NCBI RefSeq assembly: GCF_023333585.1
Contig: NZ_JAIQZN010000014.1
Span: 40,756 to 104,755, forward strand
Source of the DNA: Argonema antarcticum A004/B2
Lineage (GTDB): Bacteria; Cyanobacteriota; Cyanobacteriia; Cyanobacteriales; Aerosakkonemataceae
Reading direction: 5' to 3'
Length of the DNA stretch: 64,000 bases
Shown here: in pieces, positions 34,414-43,745 of the stretch
Layout of the letters: each line of letters opens with the position of its first letter
Numbering within the stretch: the stretch's first letter is position 1
Notes under the pieces: generated by a model
Told to the model about the DNA's origin: nothing
The model's database searches: none
Seen by the model: only the letters and a program-made list of their open reading frames with translations
Translations under genes and position numbers: made by a program

Positions 34414-34689
34414 ATGCAGACCTCTCACGATCCATATAGCAACAATAGAAAAAGTTCATGGAAAGGCTCTACATCTACTCGAATTTGTGATCGGTTGAGC
34501 GCGATCGCCTACAGCATGGACGCTCTAATTCCAGGCTTTTATCTTTGGTTTGGCTCCCTCAAAATACGCATCGGTGGTAGTGAAGCTGAAGAAACTTATC
34601 CGGGTACAATTCATAGTTTTGCTGGGATGGCGTTAGTATTACCCGGTTATCGGATATATAGTACCTATCAAGGGAGCTATGACCCTTGA
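34414..34689 (+). CDS. small hypothetical protein, upstream member of a pair
   Basis: A 91-residue frame from the ATG at 34414, preceded by AAAGAAGGA. It contains a Gly/hydrophobic stretch, SMDALIPGFYLWFGSLKIRI and SFAGMALVLPGYRIYSTYQG. I do not recognise it. It overlaps by 11 bases the next small gene, which suggests translational coupling and that both are real. Confidence 0.45.
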   Translation: MQTSHDPYSNNRKSSWKGSTSTRICDRLSAIAYSMDALIPGFYLWFGSLKIRIGGSEAEETYPGTIHSFAGMALVLPGYRIYSTYQGSYDP

Positions 34690-34906
34690 TAAACACACCA
34701 TCCAAGGCATTCCCCCAATTTCAGCTAAAACTTTACCAGTAGCTGATTTTGAACAATTGATGGTAAATGCTGGCTATATCAGAATTGGATCTGCGCCAGC
34801 AAAAGGAAATCGAGTTAAGGTTTGGTGGAGCCATCCGACTTTCCCTAGAGTTGAATCTATCTACAGTTCTGATATGCAAGTAACGATAACGGCTTACCAT
34901 GTTTAG
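34679..34906 (+). CDS. small hypothetical protein, downstream member of a pair
   Basis: A 75-residue protein: IPPISAKTLPVADFEQLMVN, then GYIRIGSAPAKGNRVKVWWS and TFPRVESIYSSDMQVTITAY. Family unknown to me. The beta-rich C-terminus with W-W-S-H-P is well formed. It overlaps the preceding frame, so a two-gene operon is likely. A toxin-antitoxin role is possible but unsupported. Confidence 0.45.
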   Translation: MTLDKHTIQGIPPISAKTLPVADFEQLMVNAGYIRIGSAPAKGNRVKVWWSHPTFPRVESIYSSDMQVTITAYHV

Positions 34907-34964
34907 GAAGCGATCGCACTTTTTATCTGGTGGGGGTTGGGGAAGTGCGATCGCTTTTTCCTAT

Positions 34965-35329
34965 TTACCCCAGCGTCAGCACACCTGCGGCAAAATTCAC
35001 CGTCAGTGGCAGCATTTTCAACCATTGCAAACCCAGTAGAGATTCGGGAATTCCTCCTCCCGCCAAAACGGGAATAATGTACTCTTGTCCATCCAGTACA
35101 ACTCTTCCCTCATATATGTCAAAATACTCCCATCCCCGTGCCGTCTGCATTGTCCGATTACGTTCAATCACAGACCATCCTAAACTTTCAGCATCTTGGG
35201 TATCAAGTGCCAGCCTGTCGTAAACCCCGTATCTAGTAACACTTCTACAGGGAATCTCTCTCCATCAGATGCAATTAAATCAATTTCAAAAGTTAGCTCT
35301 CCAATCTCGCCGAACCTACCTGAAATCAT
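34965..35329 (-). pseudogene. retropepsin-like aspartyl protease, copy 1, frameshifted
   Basis: Copy 1 of the protease gene begins MISGRFGEIGELTFEIDLIA, reaches VLLDTGFTTGW and then leaves frame because four bases present in copy 2 are missing near 35210. The rest is readable in another frame (MIERNRTMQTARGWEYFDIY, LLGLQWLKML). Translation would stop soon after the shift, losing the flap and C-terminal half. The upstream partner gene of this copy is intact. Confidence 0.85.
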
Positions 35330-35643
35330 ATCATCCCACAGGCTCCTGTCTCATTGATTCGGAAAGTAACGAGCCAGCCACTAGAATACTTTTGACGCGC
35401 TTTTTGATTCGCTACTTCTTCATCGGGATCGATAAAATAATCACCGCTGGTTGGCTCAATAATAATGAACCAGTTGTAATGATCATTTATCAATTGAGGG
35501 CAAACTTGTTCAAAAACCAGCCTACTCCGCTGACAGCGTGCTTGTTTTTCAGCTTCGCGTCTGGCTAGTTCTTCTGGCGGTATCGTGTATTCTGGGAATA
35601 GTCTGCCTCGACGACGAGGGCGTTTTGGTGTTGTTTGAGTCAT
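35326..35643 (-). CDS. upstream partner of the aspartyl protease, copy 1
   Basis: A 105-residue protein. A basic start MTQTTPKRPRRRGRLFPEYT is followed by IPPEELARREAEKQARCQRS, NDHYNWFIIIEPTSGDYFID and a Gly-Met-Ile end. Function unknown. Its stop overlaps the ATG of the protease (ATGA), so the two were co-translated. Differs from copy 2 at about a quarter of residues. Confidence 0.65.
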   Translation of the reverse strand: MTQTTPKRPRRRGRLFPEYTIPPEELARREAEKQARCQRSRLVFEQVCPQLINDHYNWFIIIEPTSGDYFIDPDEEVANQKARQKYSSGWLVTFRINETGACGMI

Positions 35644-35744
35644 GACTTGCGTTGCTTATTCAAGTATTAGTAATTATATACTAGCTATGGATATATAAGA
35701 GCGATCGCTCTTCCTTTTACGGCTGTGCGATCGCTTTTTCCTAT

Positions 35745-36113
35745 TTACCCCAGCGTCAGCACACCTGCGGCAAAATTCACCGTCAGTGGCAGCATTTTCA
35801 ACCATTGCAAACCCAGTAGAGATTCGGGAATATCTCCTCCCGCCAAAACGGGAATAATGTACTCTTGTCCATCGAGTACAACTCTTCCCTCATATATGTC
35901 AAAAAATTCCTCGCCCCGTGCCGTTTGCATCGCTCGTTCACTTTCAATCATAGACCATCCCAGACTGACAACATCTTGGGTGTCAAGTGCTAGCCAGCCT
36001 GTTGTAAAACCTGTATCCAGTAGCACATCGATAGTGAACCTTTCTCCGTCAACAGCAATTAAATCAAGTTCAAAAATTAGCTCGCCGATATCACCGAACT
36101 TGCCTGAAATCAT
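35745..36113 (-). CDS. retropepsin-like clan AA aspartyl protease, copy 2 (intact)
   Basis: A 122-residue protein from the ATG at 36113. VDVLLDTGF-type active site (VLLDTGFTTGW, D33 T34 G35), FDIYEGRVVLDGQEYIIPVL and the C-terminal LLGLQWLKMLPLTVNF match small bacterial retropepsin-like proteases that act as homodimers. The start overlaps the stop of the partner gene by the ATGA arrangement. Substrate unknown; being paired with a small basic protein it may process its partner, which is a guess. Confidence 0.8.
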   Translation of the reverse strand: MISGKFGDIGELIFELDLIAVDGERFTIDVLLDTGFTTGWLALDTQDVVSLGWSMIESERAMQTARGEEFFDIYEGRVVLDGQEYIIPVLAGGDIPESLLGLQWLKMLPLTVNFAAGVLTLG

Positions 36114-36427
36114 ATCATCCCACAAGTTCCTGTTTCATTAAGACGCATGATACCAACCATACCACTAGGGTACTTTTGACGAGCTTTTTGAACAGCTACT
36201 TCTTCATCAGTATCGATAAAATAATCACCACTGTTTGGCTCAATAACAATAAACCAATTGTAATGATTTTCTATCAGTTGAGGGCTGACTTGTGCAAAAA
36301 TCTCGTAATAACGCTGAGAACGGGCATCTTTTTCAGCTTGGCGTCTGGCTAGTTCTTCTGGCGGTATCGTGTATTCTGGAAATAGCCTACCTCGACGACG
36401 AGGGCGTTTTGGTGTTGTTTGAGTCAT
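36110..36427 (-). CDS. upstream partner of the aspartyl protease, copy 2
   Basis: A 105-residue protein starting MTQTTPKRPRRRGRLFPEYT, with the same plan as copy 1 and ENHYNWFIVIEPNSGDYFID near residue 55-75. Family not recognised. Basic N-terminus and a compact alpha/beta C-terminal half. First gene of the intact cassette. Confidence 0.65.
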   Translation of the reverse strand: MTQTTPKRPRRRGRLFPEYTIPPEELARRQAEKDARSQRYYEIFAQVSPQLIENHYNWFIVIEPNSGDYFIDTDEEVAVQKARQKYPSGMVGIMRLNETGTCGMI

Positions 36428-36659
36428 GGCTTGCGTTGCTTATTTAACTTTGCGTTTAGTTTTTATTGTATCAAGGTTTAGGGTTTATTTCTAAGCGATA
36501 GCGTCCGCACTGAAATAGTAGGAGGTGCGATCGCAGTGGCGGAATTATTGGCGATCGCACGCGAATGTTCGTAACTTAACCTTGCTTATTGTGTCAAAAT
36601 CTGGTTCTATATCAGAAATATCTATTAATTTTGATGACACAAAAGGAGATTCCCTCGCA

Positions 36660-37535
36660 ATGAAAAGAATGGTTATCCCGACGCTGATGTTGGCTACGCT
36701 CACTATGGGGCTTGAGGTAACAACACCTAAAATAGCTTTGGCTGAAAGCTTGGCTAACACTGCAAACAGCGATCGTCGCGTCGCCCAGATGTTTTTTCCC
36801 TCTGTAAATAACCGTCGCGCTATAATGGTTTTAGGCCAAGGACAAGTGAGTATCCCAGCAGAAACGGCGAGTGTTCAATTCACATTTAACAGCAACAATC
36901 CTTTTGAGCCTCCATCCCTTCCATCGCTACCATCACTAACGCAACAATCAGAAGAAAATACACCGTCCGAGGTTCAACCAACGGTAGAGATGCTAACAAA
37001 AGAAAGACTAAAACCTATAGTCGATGCCCTAATTGCGATCGGTGTACCAGCTAATGCGATCGAGGTGAGCAGCAGCAGTAGCAGCAGCGCGAGTTCATTT
37101 CCGTTCCCCTTTCCAGCGACTAAGGGCGGTGTCAAGGTGCTGGTGAAAGCGGACAACCCAACTCGCGATCGCATACAACAAATCGTAAATACAGTTAACG
37201 AAGCGGCTAGCAAAAACGGCAAGCTTGTTGTCGGGAGCGTAAGTGTGCGATATGCGATGAAAGACTGTCAGACTTTAGTGAGAGCGGCTTACCAAGCAGC
37301 CGTGAAAGACGCTCGCAACCGAGCTGAGGCGATCGCCCAAGCAATAGGAGTTCGACTTGGCATCCCGTCTGTATCCGAGTCATTTATTTACGATCTTTTC
37401 GTTCCCTTGTGCAGCGAAACATCAGAACTTCCTTCTTTTTTACCATTTGGTAATAATACAACACCATACGATCCAAATGCTTCTACAGAAGTACGCCTGA
37501 GAAGAGACATTTTTGTTACCTATCCGATCAAATAA
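36660..37535 (+). CDS. SIMPL-domain (DUF541) secreted protein
   Basis: A 291-residue protein from the ATG at 36660, chosen because AAAGGAGA lies just upstream and [17 protein letters not shown] begins a signal peptide. The SIMPL/DUF541 domain is seen as [20 protein letters not shown], then a Pro/Ser-rich variable part and [20 protein letters not shown] and [25 protein letters not shown] proteins are envelope proteins with a proposed role in stress tolerance. The 3' end overlaps by 16 bases the convergent 5-oxoprolinase gene. Confidence 0.88.
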   Translation: MKRMVIPTLMLATLTMGLEVTTPKIALAESLANTANSDRRVAQMFFPSVNNRRAIMVLGQGQVSIPAETASVQFTFNSNNPFEPPSLPSLPSLTQQSEENTPSEVQPTVEMLTKERLKPIVDALIAIGVPANAIEVSSSSSSSASSFPFPFPATKGGVKVLVKADNPTRDRIQQIVNTVNEAASKNGKLVVGSVSVRYAMKDCQTLVRAAYQAAVKDARNRAEAIAQAIGVRLGIPSVSESFIYDLFVPLCSETSELPSFLPFGNNTTPYDPNASTEVRLRRDIFVTYPIK

Positions 37536-40500
37536 CCCCCACCCCCAGGAGTTTCTATTACAAACACATCACCAAAATTCATTTCCACAACAGCAGTACT
37601 TCCCAATTTTTCCACACTTCCATCCCAACGCAGCACATAATTTCTCCCCACAGCACCAGCTTCACCACCCAGCAACCCAAAAGGCGCAACAACCCGACGC
37701 CCCGATAATATTCCCGCCGTCATTTTTTCGCGGAAATGAAGGCGGCGAATTACCCCATTTCCGCCACGATGACGCCCATTTCCACCACTATTGGGACGAA
37801 TAGAAAAACTTTCCAAAACCACAGGAAACCGCCATTCTAAAACTTCTGGATCGGTGAGGCGCGAATTCGTCATGTGAGTGTGAACTGCATCGGTGCCATC
37901 GAAATCAGCACCAGCACCAGAACCGCCGCAAATCGTTTCATAATATTGATATGTTTCATTTCCAAACGTGAAATTATTCATCGTTCCCTGAGAAGCTGCC
38001 ATTACTCCCAAAGCACCGTACAAAGCATCGGTAATTGCCTGGGAAGTTTCCACATTTCCGGCAACTACGGCAGCAGGATAACGCGGATTTAACATACAAC
38101 CTTCGGGAATGATAATGTCTAAAGGTTTGAGACAACCGGCATTGAGGGGAATATCGTCATTTACCAATGTGCGAAAAACGTATAAAACTGCTGCTTTGCA
38201 CACTGCTGCTGGTGCGTTGAAGTTGCTATTTAGTTGTGGTGAAGTTCCGGTAAAATCAATCTTGGCGCTACGGGTGGATTTATCGATCGCAATTGCAACT
38301 TGAATTTTACTGCCATTATCCAAAGGACAGGTGAAACTGCCATCTTTCAGCACATCGATAACGCGACGGACTGACTCTTCAGCATGATCTTGCACAAATC
38401 CCATGTAAGCTTGTACTGTTTCTAAACCGTAATGTTCCACCATCTTGAGGAGTTCTTGCACGCCGCGTTCGTTGGCAGCAATTTGCGCTTGTAAATCTGC
38501 TATATTTTGGGCTGTGTTACGCGCTGGATATGTGCCAGATGTGAGGAGTTCCAGTAGTTCTTTTTCGCGGAAATGTCCTTGTTCTACTAATTGGAAATTA
38601 TCAATCAATACGCCTTCTTCTTCTACGGTTGTGCTGTTGGGTGGCATCGAACCTGGGGTAATGCCGCCGATGTCTGCGTGATGTCCTCGCGAGGCGACGT
38701 AGAAAAGGGGGGGAGTGGGAGAGGGGGAGAGTGGGGGAGTGGAAGAGATCCCAAAAACAGGAGTAATAACGGTGATATCGGGTAAGTGAGTGCCGCCGTT
38801 GTAGGGATTGTTCAAAACATAAACATCGCCAGGTTTGATATTATTGCTATGAGCATCAATAATACTTTTAACGCTTTCACTCATGGAACCGAGATGCACT
38901 GGAATGTGTGGTGCGTTGGCGACTAATTGCCCATTTCTATCAAAAATTGCACAGGAAAAATCTAGGCGTTCTTTGATGTTGACTGAGGAGGCAGTATTTT
39001 GCAAAGTGATGCCCATTTGTTCTGCGATCGCACGAAACAAATTATTGAAAATTTCCAGCATAACTGGATCGGGGCGATTTTGGATTTGGCGCGAAGTGGG
39101 CGTCTTGGCGGTTCCCGTCACGATGCCCACCGAAGCACCAGAGGATTTTGGATTTTGGATTTTGGATTGCAAATCCGCTGAACGCTTCAAAATCAAATGA
39201 TTGCGCTGGGTTAATTCAGCTTGCCAACCCGGTTCTATGACATTTGTGCCTATTGCTTCTACGATTATTGCAGGGCCAGAAATGTAGTCTTCCGGTTGCA
39301 AATCCTCCCGTTTATAGACAGGCGTTTCGTGCCAAGCATCTGCCGTCCACATCTGCACAGTAGCTACCGACACAGGTGCATCCGACGACACGGGCGAGGA
39401 CGCCTGTGCCACAATCAGCGGTTCTTCCGGCACATCAGTTTTTCCAATCACCTCAACCGAAACCGCCTCAACAATCAATGCCTTTTCTGACACAATGAAA
39501 CCGTAACGCTGCCGATGTGCCTCCTCAAACTCCTGCCTCATCGCTGCAATATCGCCAAAATCAACAATTAGCGACGAATCCGTGCCCTCATATCGCAAAT
39601 AAACCTTGCACAACACGGATTCGGAAGACGGATGCACGGATTTTGTTGTGCGGTTCAATTCCTTTTTCCCCTCCGCCGTTAACTCAGCCAAAATCGGTTT
39701 CAACGATCGCAACAAATCCTCACTCAAAGGAGCCTCAATTGCCTTTTCCCGGAGCGCACGCACATCCGCCAAACCCATACCATAAGCGGATAACACACCC
39801 GCGTAAGGATGGAGAAACACCTGCTTCATCCCCAAAGCATCGGCAATTAAACAAGCGTGTTGTCCCCCCGCACCGCCAAAACAACACAACGTATATTCCG
39901 ACACATCATAACCGCGCTGGAGGGAGATTTTTTTAATCGCGTTAGCCATTTTATCGACTGCGATCGCCAAAAATCCAGCGGCCACCTGTTCGGGTGTGCG
40001 ATCGCCAATTTCTGCCGCCAACGAAGCGAACTTCTGCTGCACAACCTCTACATCCAGCGGCAAATACCCATTTTGGCCAAACACCTTCGGGAAAAATTCA
40101 GGCTGCAACTTGCCCACCATCACGTTGCAATCCGTCACCGTCAGCGGCCCACCCTTACGATAACAAGCGGGGCCGGGATTTGCGCCAGCCGACTCAGGCC
40201 CTACGCGATAACGCGAACCATCAAAGTATAGAATCGAACCACCGCCCGCAGCCACCGTATGAATTGCCATCATCGGTGTCCGCAGTCGCACCCCCGCAAC
40301 TTCCGTCTCAAATGTGCGTTCGTATTGTGGCGCAGGCGTCCCCGCCTGCGCCTGCGAAGCATAATGTGCAACGTCGGTGGAAGTGCCACCCATATCGAAA
40401 CTGATAATGTTATTGAAACCTGCCATCAAACTTGTTTGCACAGCACCGACAATTCCCCCCGCAGGGCCAGATAAAATACTATCTTTGCCTTGAAATAGTT

Positions 40501-41248
40501 GTGCATCGGCAAGTCCACCATTGGACTGCATAAACATTAATTTAGTATTACCCAACTGACTGCTAACCCGATTTACATATCGCCGCAAAATGGGGGAAAG
40601 ATAGGCATCGACAACAGTGGTATCGCCGCGACTGACAAGCTTCATCAAAGGGCTGACTTCGTGGGATACGGATACTTGAGTAAAACCAATTCTGCGTGCA
40701 ATATTTGCGACTTTTTTCTCGTGTTCGGGATAGCGATAACCGTGCAGAAACACAATTGCACAGCTGCGAATTCCTTCATAATAAGCTTGTTGTAAAAACC
40801 GGATATATCCTGTTTGTACCGGGATTAATTCATGACCATGTGCTAGGTAGCGTTCTTCTACTTCGATGACTCGATCGTAGAGCATTTCTGGCAGTATAAT
40901 ATGATGAGCGAAGATATCGGGGCGATTCTGATAGCCGATGCGGAGGGCGTCTCGGAAACCTTTGGTGATGAGTAAAACTGTGCGATCGCCTTTTCGTTCC
41001 AGCAGCGCATTCGTCGCCACCGTTGTTCCCATTTTGACAACTGCAATCTCATCAGCTGGAATGGGTGCATCACCAGGGATTCCCAAGATATCCCGAATCC
41101 CCTGTACGGGTGCGTCTGTATAGCGTTCTGGATTCTCCGACAGCAGCTTATGAATAACCAGCTGTCCATCGGGACGCCGCGCCACGATATCAGTAAAAGT
41201 ACCACCGCGATCGATCCAGAATTGCCAACCACTATTTTTTGAATACAT
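37520..41248 (-). CDS. oplaH: 5-oxoprolinase, fused HyuA/HyuB type
   Basis: A 1242-residue protein. Residues 1 to about 690 are the HyuA half ([67 protein letters not shown]); from about 725 the HyuB half ([44 protein letters not shown]-like [38 protein letters not shown]). It hydrolyses 5-oxoproline to glutamate with ATP. Compared with the family it carries four short in-frame inserts of repeat origin: near 40327, 39375, 39143 and 38700. The ATG lies directly after the start of the plus strand flank and no partner gene is needed because A and B are fused. Confidence 0.92.
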   Translation of the reverse strand: MYSKNSGWQFWIDRGGTFTDIVARRPDGQLVIHKLLSENPERYTDAPVQGIRDILGIPGDAPIPADEIAVVKMGTTVATNALLERKGDRTVLLITKGFRDALRIGYQNRPDIFAHHIILPEMLYDRVIEVEERYLAHGHELIPVQTGYIRFLQQAYYEGIRSCAIVFLHGYRYPEHEKKVANIARRIGFTQVSVSHEVSPLMKLVSRGDTTVVDAYLSPILRRYVNRVSSQLGNTKLMFMQSNGGLADAQLFQGKDSILSGPAGGIVGAVQTSLMAGFNNIISFDMGGTSTDVAHYASQAQAGTPAPQYERTFETEVAGVRLRTPMMAIHTVAAGGGSILYFDGSRYRVGPESAGANPGPACYRKGGPLTVTDCNVMVGKLQPEFFPKVFGQNGYLPLDVEVVQQKFASLAAEIGDRTPEQVAAGFLAIAVDKMANAIKKISLQRGYDVSEYTLCCFGGAGGQHACLIADALGMKQVFLHPYAGVLSAYGMGLADVRALREKAIEAPLSEDLLRSLKPILAELTAEGKKELNRTTKSVHPSSESVLCKVYLRYEGTDSSLIVDFGDIAAMRQEFEEAHRQRYGFIVSEKALIVEAVSVEVIGKTDVPEEPLIVAQASSPVSSDAPVSVATVQMWTADAWHETPVYKREDLQPEDYISGPAIIVEAIGTNVIEPGWQAELTQRNHLILKRSADLQSKIQNPKSSGASVGIVTGTAKTPTSRQIQNRPDPVMLEIFNNLFRAIAEQMGITLQNTASSVNIKERLDFSCAIFDRNGQLVANAPHIPVHLGSMSESVKSIIDAHSNNIKPGDVYVLNNPYNGGTHLPDITVITPVFGISSTPPLSPSPTPPLFYVASRGHHADIGGITPGSMPPNSTTVEEEGVLIDNFQLVEQGHFREKELLELLTSGTYPARNTAQNIADLQAQIAANERGVQELLKMVEHYGLETVQAYMGFVQDHAEESVRRVIDVLKDGSFTCPLDNGSKIQVAIAIDKSTRSAKIDFTGTSPQLNSNFNAPAAVCKAAVLYVFRTLVNDDIPLNAGCLKPLDIIIPEGCMLNPRYPAAVVAGNVETSQAITDALYGALGVMAASQGTMNNFTFGNETYQYYETICGGSGAGADFDGTDAVHTHMTNSRLTDPEVLEWRFPVVLESFSIRPNSGGNGRHRGGNGVIRRLHFREKMTAGILSGRRVVAPFGLLGGEAGAVGRNYVLRWDGSVEKLGSTAVVEMNFGDVFVIETPGGGGYLIG
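38700..38755. repeat. GGGAG low-complexity repeat inside the HyuB half
   Basis: AGGGGGGGAGTGGGAGAGGG followed by GGAGAGTGGGGGAGTGG lies in frame in the 5-oxoprolinase gene and encodes [13 protein letters not shown] on the minus strand, between VFGIS and FYVASRGHH. The family reads through here without it. Confidence 0.75.
39143..39180. repeat. GGATTTTGGATTTT repeat at the HyuA/HyuB junction
   Basis: Three copies of GGATTTT(T)GGA make [11 protein letters not shown] in the linker between the two halves of the 5-oxoprolinase. The same unit occurs between genes at 32400, 59360 and 60015. Confidence 0.7.
39375..39415. repeat. palindromic insert 2 in the HyuA half
   Basis: CAGGTGCATCCGACGACACG and GGCGAGGACGCCTGTG encode [13 protein letters not shown] in frame. 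AGGCG/CGCCT arms and overall composition resemble the insert at 40327. Confidence 0.55.
40327..40358. repeat. palindromic insert 1 in the HyuA half
   Basis: GCAGGCGTCCCCGCCTGC, an inverted repeat, plus GCCTGCGAAGC encode AQAGTPA in frame, before [14 protein letters not shown]. Confidence 0.65.
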
Positions 41249-41555
41249 GACTAGGAATAATCAACCAAATTTACTGATAAAAATTATTATAGTGCTTTTT
41301 ACTGTAGCTCTTGGTAAAAATAGTTTATTAGCCCCTAAACTTGGAATACCTCTTATCACCGTATTCACCCCCACACTTGGTCAAAAAGCCCAGCGGATTT
41401 TGACCGAGATCGGCAAGGTTGCCCAGGATAGAATTTCCTTCGGACTAAGTAATTCAAAAATGTCTTTACTCATGTTTGGCGATCTCAACTAGCTTTTTTT
41501 CTAACAATATACCTAACCGATTATGCCGAGTTTAGCATAGTATTGGGCGAAGTAA

Positions 41556-41864
41556 TTACTTTAAAGTGGGAAGCTGTTTGGCAAAAAAAACCGAACCCAA
41601 AATACAAAATATTCCGGCGATCGTTAATGTATAGCTAGCACCAATCTTTTCAGCTAATGCACCTGCGAATAGATTGCCAAACGGGATTGTCGAAAATGCC
41701 ATTATGTAGAGACTCATCACTCTGCCTCGTTTATCGTCATCATACTGATGGGAGATTTTTAAGTCTTCCGCCTCTGTCAGCGCCGACTTTACATCCGCAA
41801 AGAGGCTACACCAAAAATATTCCTGAACTATGCTATCCCTTCCAGCGAGAGAATCGTACACCAC
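41556..41864 (-). pseudogene. C-terminal fragment of an MFS transporter
   Basis: The frame YDDDKRGRVMSLYIMAFSTI, PFGNLFAGALAEKIGASYTL and IAGIFCILGSVFFAKQLPTL is the last two to three helices of an MFS_3-type exporter. The ~50 residues before it do not match and the first 300 residues are absent, so this is a remnant. An intact protein of the same broad class lies at 60126-61421. Confidence 0.7.
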
Positions 41865-41941
41865 ATCCTAAAAAAGCTCCTGCCTATCCCAAATCGTTAT
41901 TTTTAACATACAATTAAGGTAACTTCTAGTGGAGAACAGTT

Positions 41942-42052
41942 ATGTCAAAGGACAAGGGCAATAAAGAAACTAAGAAGGCTAAAAAAGAATCTGATGGTAC
42001 TAAGAAGCAGAAGAAAGACCCGAACAGGCATGATGGCCCAGGAGGTAAGTGA
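41942..42052 (+). CDS. 36-residue Lys-rich peptide
   Basis: Starts at an ATG preceded by GGAGAACAGTT and reads MSKDKGNKETKKAKKESDGT, then KKQKKDPNRHDGPGGK. More than a third of residues are Lys. Short Lys-rich proteins of this kind are annotated as hypothetical in many bacteria; likely disordered and nucleic-acid binding. The clear ribosome binding site and ATG support it. Confidence 0.5.
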   Translation: MSKDKGNKETKKAKKESDGTKKQKKDPNRHDGPGGK

Positions 42053-42154
42053 GTCAGAGAAGCAAAGTAGGACAATTCTTTCTCCGATCAACATAAGGGG
42101 TGATTTGTCAAGATAATTTCAAATTTGAGATGACCGCTTTGCGGAAGCAAGTTA

Positions 42155-42240
42155 CAGATTGCAAATTAAAAAAAATTAATTTGCAATCTCAAATTCTTTA
42201 TCCTAAAACTTGAGCCTGCGACCAGGTTGAACCTGGTCGC
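42155..42240. terminator. two hairpins between the Lys-rich peptide and DUF4214 genes
   Basis: AGATTGCAAATTAA and TTAATTTGCAATCT are perfect 14-base arms (42155-42188). Then GCGACCAGGT and ACCTGGTCGC (42218-42240) form a tight hairpin with a TGA loop. The latter resembles the GTGACCAGGC hairpin at 49906. One may end transcription from the left; no U-tract is obvious. Confidence 0.5.
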
Positions 42241-42321
42241 AAGAAAATGAGGCTCTACCTTTTGTGTCCCAGCTTAACTTAGTGCCATTCGATTATAGAC
42301 AACTCGCAACTGGTAGCAAAA

Positions 42322-42810
42322 ATGAAACTAGCTTTGTTCGCAACCACAACAATAGCGATCGCCGCGCTACTAATTCCTTACAGTTTAGCAGACTCGGCTA
42401 AAGGACAGGATTGTATGAGGGAGGCCGGGTTTTCCACCTGCCTAAGTCAGAAACGGGACGGCGACAGCTGGGAAGGTTACAAACAGCGAGACGAGCGTGA
42501 TTCCCGTTACTACGATGATATTAACAAAATTTATCGTCAAGTCTTGGGGCGAGAGGCCGATTACCGGGGATTGAGAACTTGGTCTAGAGAATTAGAAAGA
42601 GGTCGATCGCTACGGGATATTCGGCGGGAACTGGCTAACAGTAACGAAGCGGATAATGCGATTAACCAAATTTATCGGGAAGTGTTAGGTCGCAATGTCG
42701 ATAGAGAAGGTCTCAGGACTTGGAAAAGACAGTTAGCCAATGGGCGTTCCTTAAGGGAAGTGCGGCGATCGATCGAACGCAGTTCTGAAGCCAGAGACAG
42801 GAGATACTGA
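42322..42810 (+). CDS. secreted DUF4214 protein
   Basis: A 162-residue protein with a signal peptide (LALFATTTIAIAALLIPYSL, cut after ADS), then two DUF4214 repeats: INKIYRQVLGREADYRGLRT and INQIYREVLGRNVDREGLRT, each followed by R-S-L-R-(D/E)-(I/V)-R-R. DUF4214 is common in cyanobacterial surface and phycobilisome-linker-like proteins. Role unknown. Transcription unit is probably monocistronic. Confidence 0.85.
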   Translation: MKLALFATTTIAIAALLIPYSLADSAKGQDCMREAGFSTCLSQKRDGDSWEGYKQRDERDSRYYDDINKIYRQVLGREADYRGLRTWSRELERGRSLRDIRRELANSNEADNAINQIYREVLGRNVDREGLRTWKRQLANGRSLREVRRSIERSSEARDRRY

Positions 42811-42819
42811 TGAGATTAT

Positions 42820-43683
42820 TTACAGTCGCCTGATGCCGATGTCTAAACCGCGATAGACGCCGGTGAGAAAGTCTAGGTTGAGGGTTTCGATGCGATCGCT
42901 CGCTTTATGATAATGGGGATTTCGCATAAAAGCCGTATCAGTGATCATCATAGCTCGATAACCATTATCCCAAAAAGGAGAATGATCGCTCAATCGCGTC
43001 TGCGGAACCATTAAACCTCTATTTGGTGCGGGTAACCATTCAGACGGCGTACCACTTTTGCGAATATTTCTGCTGAGGTTAATTAGGTCGGGAATTGTTG
43101 ACAAATTACCAATTAAAGCAATAAAATTACCGCGATTTGGATAGAAGCGTTCTAACCCTTTTGGGTAACGTTGTGAATTAGGAGTCTCATCGCAATAACC
43201 CAACATTTCTAATGATATCATTAAGCGTAATGGTTGTTTTTGTCGTCTCAATTCATCTGCATATTCGGCACTACCCAACATCCCGTATTCTTCCATATCA
43301 AAGGCAACAAATCGGACTGGATATTTGGGCGGTTTGGCTGCGATCGATCTCGCCAATTCTAGTAAGACGGCGACACCAGTGGCGTTGTCATCTGCACCTG
43401 GCGTTCCCGGTACGCCATCATAATGTGCGCCGATCAAAATCGGTGGTAACCCCACCCCAGCCCTTCCCGTGGACGGGGAGGGAGCAATAGAAGGTAGATT
43501 GAGGATGAGATTTTGATGGGTTTTACCTCGGACTGTGAATTCGTGGGTTTCTACGGTTCCCCACTGTTGCAGCTGTGCGCGGATGTACTGCTGCACGTAG
43601 AAATGGCCCGCCGATGAGAGGTACGGATCGCGATCGCGTACAATTTCCGTGAGATGGTTTTGTAATCGTTGTTTTAGATCCAA
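42820..43683 (-). CDS. M28-family metallopeptidase
   Basis: A 287-residue zinc aminopeptidase-like protein: ILIGAHYDG (H87), GTPGADDNATGVAVLLELAR (D98), FDMEEYGMLGSAE (E131, E132) and SDHSPFWDNGYRAMMITDT with a further His. These are the M28 metal ligands and catalytic Glu in order. No signal peptide at the N-terminus, so cytoplasmic. Residues 65-80 (SIAPSPSTGRAGVGLP) are an extra in-frame insert of repeat origin just before the active site. Confidence 0.85.
   Translation of the reverse strand: MDLKQRLQNHLTEIVRDRDPYLSSAGHFYVQQYIRAQLQQWGTVETHEFTVRGKTHQNLILNLPSIAPSPSTGRAGVGLPPILIGAHYDGVPGTPGADDNATGVAVLLELARSIAAKPPKYPVRFVAFDMEEYGMLGSAEYADELRRQKQPLRLMISLEMLGYCDETPNSQRYPKGLERFYPNRGNFIALIGNLSTIPDLINLSRNIRKSGTPSEWLPAPNRGLMVPQTRLSDHSPFWDNGYRAMMITDTAFMRNPHYHKASDRIETLNLDFLTGVYRGLDIGIRRL
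43448..43488. repeat. CCCGT-GACGGG palindromic insert in the M28 gene
   Basis: ACCCCACCCCAGCCCTTCCC and GTGGACGGGGAGGGAG match, in the opposite orientation, the insert in trpE at 50531-50577. Both lie in frame. Confidence 0.75.
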
Positions 43684-43745
43684 GTTTAGTTTCTCCTTTT
43701 CACCCTAAAAAAATCAAGTCCGCCTGCGCGGACTTATCGTTTTAT

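Larger units (their letters stand above)
34945..36448. repeat. tandem duplication of a ~780-base two-gene cassette
   Basis: 34945-35664 and 35725-36448 are two copies with an offset of 780-784 bases. Both begin GTGCGATCGCTTTTTCC and both run past the upstream gene start into CTTGCGTTGCTTATT. Copy 1 lacks four bases (TAGC after AAGTGC) compared with copy 2, at about 35210. The copies are clearly diverged at many positions, so the duplication is not very recent. Confidence 0.92.

Noticed and set aside
39221..40474. Several Pro/Arg-rich plus-strand frames inside the 5-oxoprolinase gene
   Set aside because: Shadows of a clear minus-strand gene; no motifs or ribosome binding sites.
41247..41492. 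81-codon plus-strand frame beside the 5-oxoprolinase start
   Set aside because: It begins at the very edge of the divergent gene with no room for its own promoter or ribosome binding site, and no family is recognised.
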